Source of the DNA: Panagrolaimus kolymaensis
Lineage: Eukaryota > Nematoda > Chromadorea > Rhabditida > Panagrolaimidae
Length of the DNA stretch: 64,000 bases
NCBI GenBank assembly: GCA_028622995.1
Contig: JAJQJQ010000125.1
Span: 1 to 64,000 of the forward strand
Direction of reading: 5' to 3'
In this document: in pieces, positions 27,601 to 37,830 of the stretch
Layout: each line of letters opens with the position of its first letter
Numbering within the stretch: position 1 is the first letter of the stretch
Made by a program: the position numbers and the translations under genes
Notes under the pieces: model-generated
Database searches by the model: none
Seen by the model: only the letters and a program-made list of their open reading frames with translations
Told to the model about the DNA's origin: nothing

Positions 27601-30600
27601 AATTAATGAATCTCATTTTGAATTAGGGATTGAATTGGAGATATGGATTTTTTGCTCCAAATATTTTTCTTATATTTTATAAGAAATAATGCCAAGAGGA
27701 TTTTGGATTCCCCCCGCTGGATGAACCTCAACTGTGATCGATTAATTATTTATGAAGCATTGAGACAATTTAATCGAATTTAAAACTTATTGAATTAGAA
27801 AAAAAATTGCAAAAGAAAAGTGCTTTATTTTTATGATTTTTTATGTATTTTTACATCCATTTTCAATGATATTTTTCCAAACGCATCCTTTGGTGACGAT
27901 TTGGAAGCAACCAAAAATTAAACTTAAAGCAAAAAATGTTTTGATAAAGGAAAAAAAATTCCAAAATCATAAGTAATGAAACTTATAAAAAACTTTGTTT
28001 ATCACAAGTGATAAATCACATAAAAAGCTACAAAATCGGTAACATATTTCTTTAGTAAAAGATAAGGCTCAAATCGAGTTATGTGGCTTTGAAATTTAAA
28101 AACCAACATTAAATATTCAAATTTTTAAGTTTTGAATTAGAATTTTTTTTTTCAAAGTTTTTTTCTTTTAATTATTTATTATTAAATATATTAAAATTAT
28201 TCCCAAGAGGATTTTGAGCTCCGTCCATTGGAAGTATCTCAATCGATGAACTTTTTTTGATGAACACATGTATCAAGCTTAAAAATTAGTGAATCTCGTT
28301 TTGAATTAGGGATTGAATTGGAGATATGGATTTTTTGTTCCAAATATTTTTCTTATATTTTATAAGAAATAATGCCAAGAGGATTTTGGATTCCCCCCGC
28401 TGGATGAAACTCAACTGTAATCCATAAATTTTATAAACACTTGCTTCAAGCTTTGATGCAAGGAATTAATGAATCTCATTTTGAATTAGGGATTGAATTG
28501 GAGATATGGATTTTTTGCTCCAAATATTTTTCTTATATTTTATAAGAAATAATGCCAAGAGGATTTTGGATTCCCCCCGCTGGATGAACCTCAACTGTAA
28601 TCCATAAATTTTATAAACACTTGCTTCAAGTTTTGATGCAAGAAATTAATGAATCTCGTTTTGAATTAGGGATTGAATTGGAGATATGGATTTTTTGTTC
28701 CAAATATTTTTCTTATATTTTATAAGAAATAATGCCAAGAGGATTTTGGATTCCCCCGCTGGATGAACCTCAACTGTAATCCATAAATTTTATAAACACT
28801 TGCTTCAAGCTTTGATGCAAGAAATTAATGAATCTCGTTTTGAATTAGGGATTGAATTGGAGATATGGATTTTTTGTTCCAAATATTTTTCTTATATTTT
28901 ATAAGAAATAATGCCAAGAGGATTTTGGATTCCCCCCGCTGGATGAACCTCAACTGTAATCCATAAATTTTATAAACACTTGCTTCAAGCTTTGATGCAA
29001 GGAATTAATGAATCTCATTTTGAATTAGGGATTGAATTGGAGATATGGATTTTTTGCTCCAAATATTTTTCTTATATTTTATAAGAAATAATGCCAAGAG
29101 GATTTTGGATTCCCCCCGCTGGATGAACCTCAACTGTGATCGATTAATTATTTATGAAGCATTGAGACAATTTAATCGAATTTAAAACTTATTGAATTAG
29201 AAAAAAAATTGCAAAAGAAAAGTGCTTTATTTTTATGATTTTTTATGTATTTTTACATCCATTTTCAATGATATTTTTCCAAACGCATCCTTTGGTGACG
29301 ATTTGGAAGCAACCAAAAATTAAACTTAAAGCAAAAAATGTTTTGATAAAGGAAAAAAAATTCCAAAATCATAAGTAATGAAACTTATAAAAAACTTTGT
29401 TTATCACAAGTGATAAATCACATAAAAAGCTACAAAATCGGTAACATATTTCTTTAGTAAAAGATAAGGCTCAAATCGAGTTATGTGGCTTTGAAATTTA
29501 AAAACCAACATTAAATATTCAAATTTTTAAGTTTTGAATTAGAATTTTTTTTTTCAGAAGTTTTTTTCTTTTCATTATTTATTATTAAATATATTAAAAT
29601 TATTCCCAAGAGGATTTTGAGCTCCGTCCATTGGAAGTATCTCAATCGATGAACTTTTTTTGATTAACACATGTATCAAGCTTAAAAATTAGTGAATCTC
29701 GTTTTGAATTAGGGATTGAATTGGAGATATGGATTTTTTGTTCCAAATATTTTTCTTATATTTTATAAGAAATAATGCCAAGAGGATTTTGGATTCCCCC
29801 CGCTGGATGAAACTCAACTGTAATCCATAAATTTTATAAACACTTGCTTCAAGCTTTGATGCAAGGAATTAATGAATCTCATTTTGAATTAGGGATTGAA
29901 TTGGAGATATGGATTTTTTGCTCCAAATATTTTTCTTATATTTTATAAGAAATAATGCCAAGAGGATTTTGGATTCCCCCCGCTGGATGAACCTCAACTG
30001 TAATCCATAAATTTTATAAACACTTGCTTCAAGCTTTGATGCAAGAAATTAATGAATCTCGTTTTGAATTAGGGATTGAATTGGAGATATGGATTTTTTG
30101 TTCCAAATATTTTTCTTATATTTTATAAGAAATAATGCCAAGAGGATTTTGGATTCCCCCGCTGGATGAACCTCAACTGTAATCCATAAATTTTATAAAC
30201 ACTTGCTTCAAGCTTTGATGCAAGAAATTAATGAATCTCGTTTTGAATTAGGGATTGAATTGGAGATATGGATTTTTTGTTCCAAATATTTTTCTTATAT
30301 TTTATAAGAAATAATGCCAAGAGGATTTTGGATTCCCCCCGCTGGATGAACCTCAACTGTAATCCATAAATTTTATAAACACTTGCTTCAAGCTTTGATG
30401 CAAGGAATTAATGAATCTCATTTTGAATTAGGGATTGAATTGGAGATATGGATTTTTTGCTCCAAATATTTTTCTTATATTTTATAAGAAATAATGCCAA
30501 GAGGATTTTGGATTCCCCCCGCTGGATGAACCTCAACTGTGATCGATTAATTATTTATGAAGCATTGAGACAATTTAATCGAATTTAAAACTTATTGAAT

Positions 30601-33600
30601 TAGAAAAAAAATTGCAAAAGAAAAGTGCTTTATTTTTATGATTTTTTATGTATTTTTACATCCATTTTCAATGATATTTTTCCAAACGCATCCTTTGGTG
30701 ACGATTTGGAAGCAACCAAAAATTAAACTTAAAGCAAAAAATGTTTTGATAAAGGAAAAAAAATTCCAAAATCATAAGTAATGAAACTTATAAAAAACTT
30801 TGTTTATCACAAGTGATAAATCACATAAAAAGCTACAAAATCGGTAACATATTTCTTTAGTAAAAGATAAGGCTCAAATCGAGTTATGTGGCTTTGAAAT
30901 TTAAAAACCAACATTAAATATTCAAATTTTTAAGTTTTGAATTAGAATTTTTTTTTTCAGAAGTTTTTTTCTTTTCATTATTTATTATTAAATATATTAA
31001 AATTATTCCCAAGAGGATTTTGAGCTCCGTCCATTGGAAGTATCTCAATCGATGAACTTTTTTTGATTAACACATGTATCAAGCTTAAAAATTAGTGAAT
31101 CTCGTTTTGAATTAGGGATTGAATTGGAGATATGGATTTTTTGTTCCAAATATTTTTCTTATATTTTATAAGAAATAATGCCAAGAGGATTTTGGATTCC
31201 CCCCGCTGGATGAAACTCAACTGTAATCCATAAATTTTATAAACACTTGCTTCAAGCTTTGATGCAAGGAATTAATGAATCTCATTTTGAATTAGGGATT
31301 GAATTGGAGATATGGATTTTTTGCTCCAAATATTTTTCTTATATTTTATAAGAAATAATGCCAAGAGGATTTTGGATTCCCCCCGCTGGATGAACCTCAA
31401 CTGTAATCCATAAATTTTATAAACACTTGCTTCAAGCTTTGATGCAAGAAATTAATGAATCTCGTTTTGAATTAGGGATTGAATTGGAGATATGGATTTT
31501 TTGTTCCAAATATTTTTCTTATATTTTATAAGAAATAATGCCAAGAGGATTTTGGATTCCCCCGCTGGATGAACCTCAACTGTAATCCATAAATTTTATA
31601 AACACTTGCTTCAAGCTTTGATGCAAGAAATTAATGAATCTCGTTTTGAATTAGGGATTGAATTGGAGATATGGATTTTTTGTTCCAAATATTTTTCTTA
31701 TATTTTATAAGAAATAATGCCAAGAGGATTTTGGATTCCCCCCGCTGGATGAACCTCAACTGTAATCCATAAATTTTATAAACACTTGCTTCAAGCTTTG
31801 ATGCAAGGAATTAATGAATCTCATTTTGAATTAGGGATTGAATTGGAGATATGGATTTTTTGCTCCAAATATTTTTCTTATATTTTATAAGAAATAATGC
31901 CAAGAGGATTTTGGATTCCCCCCGCTGGATGAACCTCAACTGTGATCGATTAATTATTTATGAAGCATTGAGACAATTTAATCGAATTTAAAACTTATTG
32001 AATTAGAAAAAAAATTGCAAAAGAAAAGTGCTTTATTTTTATGATTTTTTATGTATTTTTACATCCATTTTCAATGATATTTTTCCAAACGCATCCTTTG
32101 GTGACGATTTGGAAGCAACCAAAAATTAAACTTAAAGCAAAAAATGTTTTGATAAAGGAAAAAAAATTCCAAAATCATAAGTAATGAAACTTATAAAAAA
32201 CTTTGTTTATCACAAGTGATAAATCACATAAAAAGCTACAAAATCGGTAACATATTTCTTTAGTAAAAGATAAGGCTCAAATCGAGTTATGTGGCTTTGA
32301 AATTTAAAAACCAACATTAAATATTCAAATTTTTAAGTTTTGAATTAGAATTTTTTTTTTCAGAAGTTTTTTTCTTTTCATTATTTATTATTAAATATAT
32401 TAAAATTATTCCCAAGAGGATTTTGAGCTCCGTCCATTGGAAGTATCTCAATCGATGAACTTTTTTTGATTAACACATGTATCAAGCTTAAAAATTAGTG
32501 AATCTCGTTTTGAATTAGGGATTGAATTGGAGATATGGATTTTTTGTTCCAAATATTTTTCTTATATTTTATAAGAAATAATGCCAAGAGGATTTTGGAT
32601 TCCCCCCGCTGGATGAAACTCAACTGTAATCCATAAATTTTATAAACACTTGCTTCAAGCTTTGATGCAAGGAATTAATGAATCTCATTTTGAATTAGGG
32701 ATTGAATTGGAGATATGGATTTTTTGCTCCAAATATTTTTCTTATATTTTATAAGAAATAATGCCAAGAGGATTTTGGATTCCCCCCGCTGGATGAACCT
32801 CAACTGTAATCCATAAATTTTATAAACACTTGCTTCAAGCTTTGATGCAAGAAATTAATGAATCTCGTTTTGAATTAGGGATTGAATTGGAGATATGGAT
32901 TTTTTGTTCCAAATATTTTTCTTATATTTTATAAGAAATAATGCCAAGAGGATTTTGGATTCCCCCCGCTGGATGAACCTCAACTGTGATCGATTAATTA
33001 TTTATGAAGCATTGAGACAATTTAATCGAATTTAAAACTTATTGAATTAGAAAAAAAATTGCAAAAGAAAAGTGCTTTATTTTTATGATTTTTTATGTAT
33101 TTTTACATCCATTTTCAATGATATTTTTCCAAACGCATCCTTTGGTGACGATTTGGAAGCAACCAAAAATTAAACTTAAAGCAAAAAATGTTTTGATAAA
33201 GGAAAAAAAATTCCAAAATCATAAGTAATGAAACTTATAAAAAACTTTGTTTATCACAAGTGATAAATCACATAAAAAGCTACAAAATCGGTAACATATT
33301 TCTTTAGTAAAAGATAAGGCTCAAATCGAGTTATGTGGCTTTGAAATTTAAAAACCAACATTAAATATTCAAATTTTTAAGTTTTGAATTAGAATTTTTT
33401 TTTTCAAAGTTTTTTTCTTTTAATTATTTATTATTAAATATATTAAAATTATTCCCAAGAGGATTTTGAGCTCCGTCCATTGGAAGTATCTCAATCGATG
33501 AACTTTTTTTGATGAACACATGTATCAAGCTTAAAAATTAGTGAATCTCGTTTTGAATTAGGGATTGAATTGGAGATATGGATTTTTTGTTCCAAATATT

Positions 33601-33674
33601 TTTCTTATATTTTATAAGAAATAATGCCAAGAGGATTTTGGATTCCCCCGCTGGATGAACCTCAACTGTAATCC

Positions 33675-34612
33675 GGTTTCTCCACCAAGACGGCACGAGA
33701 TGTGTTTTAGAGAGCGGCCTCTCTCGGTACAGGCATGAAAACCGTATTTTTTACAACTGCTGGCAGCATGGTCAGATCCCTCCCGTCCGGATCTCCACTT
33801 TTATCACTCAAAGGCAGTTGAACGGTTCACGTTGAATCCGTTTAATAAACCATATTTGAATAATTTTGTAAGTTATAACTAATTTCGAAGAAAGAATAAG
33901 AAGGAAATTATTAAATATATATTGTACAGATTTAGGGTTTTTGAATTGCCCTTTTATGAAGAGAGGAAAGAAGGAAAGAGAAAGAATGGTTAAGATTAAA
34001 TAATTTTAATTGAATAAAATTATAAGTTGTAAGCTGAAATAATGTTGAAAGAGTAATTTAAGTCACATTTTGTGTGGGATGAAAGAATAAGGTTTATAAA
34101 CAGTGTGGATGTCGGGTTCTTGGAATTCTTTCGAATTCCAAAGCGGGCATTATTTAAATGAAAATTATAAATTATTGTTATAAGCAGAGTTCACTCAGGA
34201 AGTTTTAATTTATAGTGAAAGGAATTTTATAAATGAAATTTTAATTTCCTGGGTTCGTAGATTTATTCCAAAGAGTGGGCTTTTTCAACCTCACATCAAT
34301 TTGGAAGTAAATCAACAAATTACAAAAAATAAAAAAGTTTTGTAAAAAAGTCAACACAACATTAAGGTTGTGCAAGAATTGCATTAAAAGCAATTACTTG
34401 AAGACTTTAGGTTATGATAGTTAAAGAAATAAAATCAAAAATCAAAATTGTAAATAAATGTCACAACAGCATTAAGGCTGTTAGCTAAGCTTTGCTAATG
34501 CAATAACTTAGTTTAATGACATTGTGAATAAATAAAATTCAACTTAAAAAAAATCACTTTAAAGCGAGATCTTTAAGATTGAATTTTTTTGATTTATTGA
34601 TTTTTGAATGTT
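33675..34612 (-). repeat. Inverted terminal segment of the retroelement (pseudo-LTR, reverse orientation)
   Basis: Reverse complement of 37565-38502 (coordinates sum to 72177). I checked it at both ends and at several internal points. It contains the GC-rich leader, the first seven codons of the RT frame, and the second and third three-way-junction folds in reverse. It does not contain the hammerhead. It ends at GAATGTT and is joined to the RT frame interior at TCCATACTTTG. Any promoter in the pseudo-LTR would here point left, into the satellite. Confidence 0.95.
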
Positions 34613-36242
34613 TCCATACTTTGATAACCACCATAAACATATCATAACGGGGGATATTAACTTTATAAAAAATCTTAATCTTAAAAAAACACTAAAAATG
34701 GGTACTAAATTTAGAGATATAAATATTGTAACAAAAAAAGAAATCGAAGAAGAAATAAATAAAGTCTTCTGCCAATTTCAAAATAAACTAATTAAAAAAT
34801 ATAAAATCACTAACAAACAAGCCTTAAAATTGGAAAAACTTTGGAAAAAAGAAATAAAAAAACTCGCTAAATCTCTTTTCTTTAACTTAAACAAAAATAA
34901 ACCAATTTTCAACCAAAAAGCCAAAAAAGAACTTGAAAACATTAAAAAACATTTTATTATTACAACGGCCGATAAAGCAACAAATAACTATGCATTTACT
35001 TGCAAAAAACTATACGTTGAAAGTCTGCAAAAAGAATTAGGATGGGATAAAGAAAATATTAAAGGTAATGACACTTATAAAATAAGCGAAATAAATTTAG
35101 ACGAAGTTTATACAAAATGCTGCATACTTAACGAAAACAGAAAAATAAAAATGAATTGTGAAAAAGAAAAAGTTATTCCAAAAATTTACGCAATACCCAA
35201 GTTGCATAAAACCCCAATAAAATTCAGATTTATTACAGGTGCAAGTAATAGCGGAATTAAAGAACTATCAAAAAAACTACAACAAATATTAAAACATTTT
35301 AAAAACCAATTAAAAAATTATTGCAAAGTTATTGAAAATAGGACAAGCTTAAAAAATTATTGGTCAATAAAAAACAGTCAAGAGTTCATTGAAAAAATAG
35401 AAAATTTAACAAAAAAAGATAATTTAAAATTATTTTGCGCTGATTTTAACAACTTATTTACTAATTTACCTCACACCGTTGTAATTCAAAACATAAGCAA
35501 CCTAATTGAATTATGCTTTAAAAACAGTAAAAAGGAATATTTAAAAGTTGGATATAATTACTGCCAATTCAGGGAAGCAAAAGAAAATGGGATGGAAAAT
35601 TGCTTTACTAAAGAAGATATCATGGATTTACTAATTCAAACACTTGATAATAGCTATGCAAAATTCGCCACAATAATTTTTAAACAAATCAATGGAATTC
35701 CACAAGGCAATAACGCTTCACCTGAAATTGCAGATTTAACTTTGACTATGATGGAATACAAATACTGTCATAATAAAGAAAACCAATTTTTTGTAAAAAA
35801 TATTGCTCCATCCAGATACATGGACGACATAATTGTAATCAACCATAAAAATATCGACTTTCAAAAAATTGCCAATAATATTTACCATGAAAGTTTAACA
35901 CTCGAAACTACACATGAATCCGAATTTAAAACAAATTACCTCGATATTACGGTTGAATTAAATCAAGGAATCAACTACAATTTATATAATAAAACTGACG
36001 CATACACCTTTGACGTGCTTAGATACTCAAATTATCGCTCAAATATTCCTACAGTTTATAAACATAACATAATTGAGGGAGAAACATTAAGAACAGCGAG
36101 AGTTTCAAGCAATAAACATAACTTTAAAAACGCCTATGAAAATCTAGAAAACCTACTGATACGCAATAATTACCATAAAGAAACAATCAAAAAACACAAG
36201 AATAAAGTTCTAAACAAACACAAATACTTTAACTTCATTTAA
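34608..36242 (+). CDS. 5'-truncated Naiad reverse transcriptase with a new ATG (544 aa)
   Basis: The truncated first copy keeps RT residues corresponding to 384-925 of the full protein and has lost the GIY-YIG nuclease and the CxC linker. The frame opens with an ATG supplied by the inverted segment (34608-34610), one codon before the break, and then runs in frame into the RT without a stop for 544 codons. All RT motifs are retained: the PKIYAIPKLHK segment, catalytic motif A ADFNNLFTNLP, motif B GIPQGNNASP and motif C YMDD. It is most simply a truncation product, but the in-frame ATG means a nuclease-free RT could be translated. No promoter in the correct orientation is evident upstream. Confidence 0.8.
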   Translation: MFPYFDNHHKHIITGDINFIKNLNLKKTLKMGTKFRDINIVTKKEIEEEINKVFCQFQNKLIKKYKITNKQALKLEKLWKKEIKKLAKSLFFNLNKNKPIFNQKAKKELENIKKHFIITTADKATNNYAFTCKKLYVESLQKELGWDKENIKGNDTYKISEINLDEVYTKCCILNENRKIKMNCEKEKVIPKIYAIPKLHKTPIKFRFITGASNSGIKELSKKLQQILKHFKNQLKNYCKVIENRTSLKNYWSIKNSQEFIEKIENLTKKDNLKLFCADFNNLFTNLPHTVVIQNISNLIELCFKNSKKEYLKVGYNYCQFREAKENGMENCFTKEDIMDLLIQTLDNSYAKFATIIFKQINGIPQGNNASPEIADLTLTMMEYKYCHNKENQFFVKNIAPSRYMDDIIVINHKNIDFQKIANNIYHESLTLETTHESEFKTNYLDITVELNQGINYNLYNKTDAYTFDVLRYSNYRSNIPTVYKHNIIEGETLRTARVSSNKHNFKNAYENLENLLIRNNYHKETIKKHKNKVLNKHKYFNFI

Positions 36243-36276
36243 CTGAACAAATAAGAAATACAAAAAGTTACATAAG

Positions 36277-36282
36277 TTTATT
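36277..36282 (-). terminator. AATAAA polyadenylation signal of the antisense gene
   Basis: AATAAA on the minus strand, six bases past the TAA stop at 36289-36291. Copies lie at 41293-41298, 46309-46314 and 51325-51330. Its closeness to the stop suits a very short 3' UTR, with cleavage near or inside the end of the convergent RT frame. Confidence 0.45.
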
Positions 36283-36288
36283 TGAATA

Positions 36289-37043
36289 TTACTTACAAAG
36301 ACAAAATATACAAAACAAGATAAAATGCATTAAACAAAAGTTAAAATTTACAATTAGATCTTTAACAATATCAAAAGTTTTAGGTTCATCAGCTCCTACT
36401 TTAATTGTATTACCTTTAAGCAGAACAAAAGGTACAGCATTAATCTTCTTTTGATGCAGCATATCCTTGAACATAGCGATCAATTCTTGCTTGATAATTA
36501 ATCCAATCTTCCGTTTCTTCATTGAACTATTTGATAAACATCGTTGAACATCAATTCGACCATTAACTTTAAACAGCTTTGGCTTGAACGTTTTCAGGCG
36601 ATGAAGTGAATCCATAACATTATTAACCAATAGCGAACCAAGTTTAACTTTAATGAATTTCTTTTCAGTTTTACCAAGATATTCTGGAGATCCAACAGCG
36701 GTTGATGAATAATTTTTATCCAAAATATGATCCAGTAATTCAAACACGCCATTGAGCAATAATTTACGATTATCCTTTCTATTGTTTGTAAGTGCAAAAT
36801 CAACATTGTAAATCATCAAAAATTCTTTTGAATTATCTGCATCCAATCGATGAACAACGGGAGCCAATACATTAACAACTGAAGACAATTTATCAATTTG
36901 ATCCTAAAAAACAAAAAGTAAAAAGATGAGAAAATTATATAAATTATAAAACATACCTGCAAGTCCAAATTAGGCATTTTGGCTCCTGAATGCATTCCTT
37001 CATCACCATTAATATCACGTTCAATTGGTCGCTTCTGTGGCAT
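36289..37043 (-). CDS. Antisense two-exon gene: coiled-coil/RRM-like ORF1-type protein, copy 1
   Basis: Predicted as join(36957-37043, 36289-36903), 233 aa. Exon 1 (29 codons, ATG start) ends in CAG and is followed by GTATGT; a 53-bp intron ends in TTTTTTAG, and exon 2 continues in phase 0. Around residues 26-50 a heptad-like helix precedes FLMIYNVDF (57-65), which resembles the first strand of an RRM. A helix-rich middle follows, then a basic C-terminal part (113-199) with the IKVKL..LK..VNGRIDVQRC..KKRK..KGNTIKV pattern seen in ORF1-like proteins of non-LTR elements. A nucleic-acid-binding or chaperone role is inferred. The hydrophobic tail (214-231) may be real or intron read-through. The stop lies 46 bp from the RT stop, tail to tail. 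It could also be a captured host gene. Confidence 0.6.
36904..36956 (-). other. Spliceosomal intron in the antisense gene (53 bp)
   Basis: On the minus strand it begins GTATGT, is T-rich throughout and ends TTTTTTAG. Removal joins two open frames in phase 0 (Gln-Asp). Identical introns lie at 41920-41972, 46936-46988 and 51952-52004. A second possible intron of 54 bp (36243-36296, GTAAGT to TTCAG) overlaps the stop codon and would change only the last residues. Confidence 0.65.
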
Positions 37044-37282
37044 TTCTTGAATTAGCTTTAGAATTCTAACAATTATTGGATGATACTAAACATTGCTTCA
37101 AAACAACAACGATAAAATATTATTGCTCTTATGCATATAAAGCCAAAATAACCACTTCCTTTTTTCAATCTTCAAAAAATTTATTTTTTCTCTAATTTCT
37201 TTTTCCCTTTTTTTCAACTTTCATCATCGCTCAACTAAACTCTTTAATTTTATTATAATTTTATTTCAAACCTTAGACCATC

Positions 37283-37389
37283 GAACTCTACTGATGAGGC
37301 CCAACGATGCAGGTTTCCTTTTCAAACAAATGTAAAATACAAATTTACTTTTATAATTAGGATGTTTAGGGTTCAGGGCCGAAACATCC
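37283..37389 (+). ncRNA. Permuted hammerhead ribozyme candidate, unit 1
   Basis: Three segments match the hammerhead core. Segment A: GAACTCTA (37283-37290), CTGATGA (37291-37297), GGCCC (37298-37302). Segment B: GGATGT (37360-37365), cleavage-site T (37366), TAGGGTTC (37367-37374). Segment C: GGGCC (37376-37380), GAAA (37381-37384, whose last A also closes helix III), CATCC (37385-37389). Helix I pairs A with B (8 bp, one G-U), helix II pairs A with C (5 bp), and helix III pairs B with C (6 bp, A37384 included). The canonical cyclic strand order is A-C-B; here it is A-B-C. So a single unit would have to form a pseudoknot, while two tandem units allow nested pairing. Hammerheads are known in pseudo-LTRs of other PLEs. 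Activity is not proven. Confidence 0.6.
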
Positions 37390-37470
37390 AAAAATAATAA
37401 AACCATAAAAATTCAATCTTAAAGATCTCGCTTTAATGTGTTTTTTTTAAGTTGAATTTTATTTATTTCC

Positions 37471-37537
37471 AATGTCATTAAACTAAGTTATTGCATTAGC
37501 AAAGCTTAGCTAACAACCTTAATGCTGTTATGACATT
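37471..37537 (+). ncRNA. Three-way-junction fold I in the pseudo-LTR
   Basis: Outer stem AATGTCA/TGACATT. Arm 1 is CTAAG/CTTAG plus TTGC/GCAA with an ATTA loop. Arm 2 is AACAAC, loop CTTAAT, GCTGTT, with one A-C mismatch. Other units: 42487-42553, 47503-47569, 52519-52585. Structure by eye only. Confidence 0.5.
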
Positions 37538-37653
37538 CATTCATTTATATTTTTTGATTTTTTTAACATTCAAAAATCAATAAATCAAAAAAATTCAATC
37601 TTAAAGATCTCGCTTTAAAGTGATTTTTTTTAAGTTGAATTTTATTTATTCAC

Positions 37654-37720
37654 AATGTCATTAAACTAAGTTATTGCATTAGCAAAGCTTAGCTAACAGC
37701 CTTAATGCTGTTGTGACATT
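37654..37720 (+). ncRNA. Three-way-junction fold II in the pseudo-LTR
   Basis: Outer stem AATGTCA (37654-37660)/TGACATT (37714-37720). Arm 1 is CTAAG/CTTAG plus TTGC/GCAA (37666-37692). Arm 2 is AACAGC/GCTGTT closing a CTTAAT loop (37695-37712). The A-to-G change relative to fold I restores a perfect arm 2. Other units: 42670-42736, 47686-47752, 52702-52768. Reverse copy: 34457-34523. Confidence 0.55.
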
Positions 37721-37768
37721 TATTTACAATTTTGATTTTTGATTTTATTTCTTTAACTATCATAACCT

Positions 37769-37830
37769 AAAGTCTTCAAGTAATTGCTTTTAATGCAATT
37801 CTTGCACAACCTTAATGTTGTGTTGACTTT
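37769..37830 (+). ncRNA. Three-way-junction fold III in the pseudo-LTR (diverged, covarying)
   Basis: Outer stem AAAGTC (37769-37774)/GACTTT (37825-37830). Arm 1 is CAAG/CTTG plus ATTGC/GCAAT (37777-37804). Arm 2 is CACAAC/GTTGTG closing the same CTTAAT loop (37805-37822). Stem sequences differ from fold II, yet every stem is maintained and the loop is unchanged. Other units: 42785-42846, 47801-47862, 52817-52878. Reverse copy: 34347-34408. Confidence 0.55.

Larger units (their letters stand above)
1..33674. repeat. Left satellite array: ~180-bp monomers with 593-bp spacers (higher-order repeat)
   Basis: The whole stretch is tandem satellite with no gene. Monomers of 179-180 bp run head to tail, the 1-bp difference coming mostly from a run of 5 or 6 C in the ATTCCCCC(C)GCTGG segment. 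The spacer begins at GATCGATTAATT and is found at 450, 1854, 2717, 3939, 4981, 5844, 7066, 8288, 9510, 11092, 12314, 13716, 15117, 16879, 18641, 20043, 21445, 22847, 23891, 24934, 26335, 27736, 29138, 30541, 31944 and 32988. Distances between them are 683 + 180k with k of 1 to 6. All six frames are closed by stops at short intervals. The array continues off the window's left edge. A centromeric or heterochromatic location is inference only. Confidence 0.97.
37411..37740 (+). repeat. ~180-bp tandem duplication within the pseudo-LTR
   Basis: Two near-identical copies start at 37411 and 37593 (ATTCAATCTTAAAGATCTCG). They diverge slightly and one 1-bp indel shifts the offset from 182 to 183. Each opens with a hairpin (ATTCAA and CTTAAA pairing with TTTAAG and TTGAAT around one bulged T; 37411-37457 and 37593-37640) and then holds one three-way-junction fold. 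The duplication recurs in the other units at +5016, +10032 and +15048. Confidence 0.85.

Noticed and set aside
1..33674. CRISPR-like regular array
   Set aside because: Repeat and spacer are both invariant and far too long; it is eukaryotic satellite DNA.
36594..36806. 70-codon minus-strand frame (and its copies)
   Set aside because: Out-of-frame reading of exon 2 of the antisense gene; no motif.
36816..37043. 75-aa continuous frame from the antisense ATG
   Set aside because: After residue 29 it reads through the predicted intron and then out of frame; the spliced model explains it better.
37365..37380. Telomere-like TTTAGGG-TTCAGGG in the pseudo-LTR, tempting because some PLEs sit at telomeres
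   Set aside because: Only one and a half degenerate repeats, and the bases are fully accounted for by hammerhead strands I' and II'.
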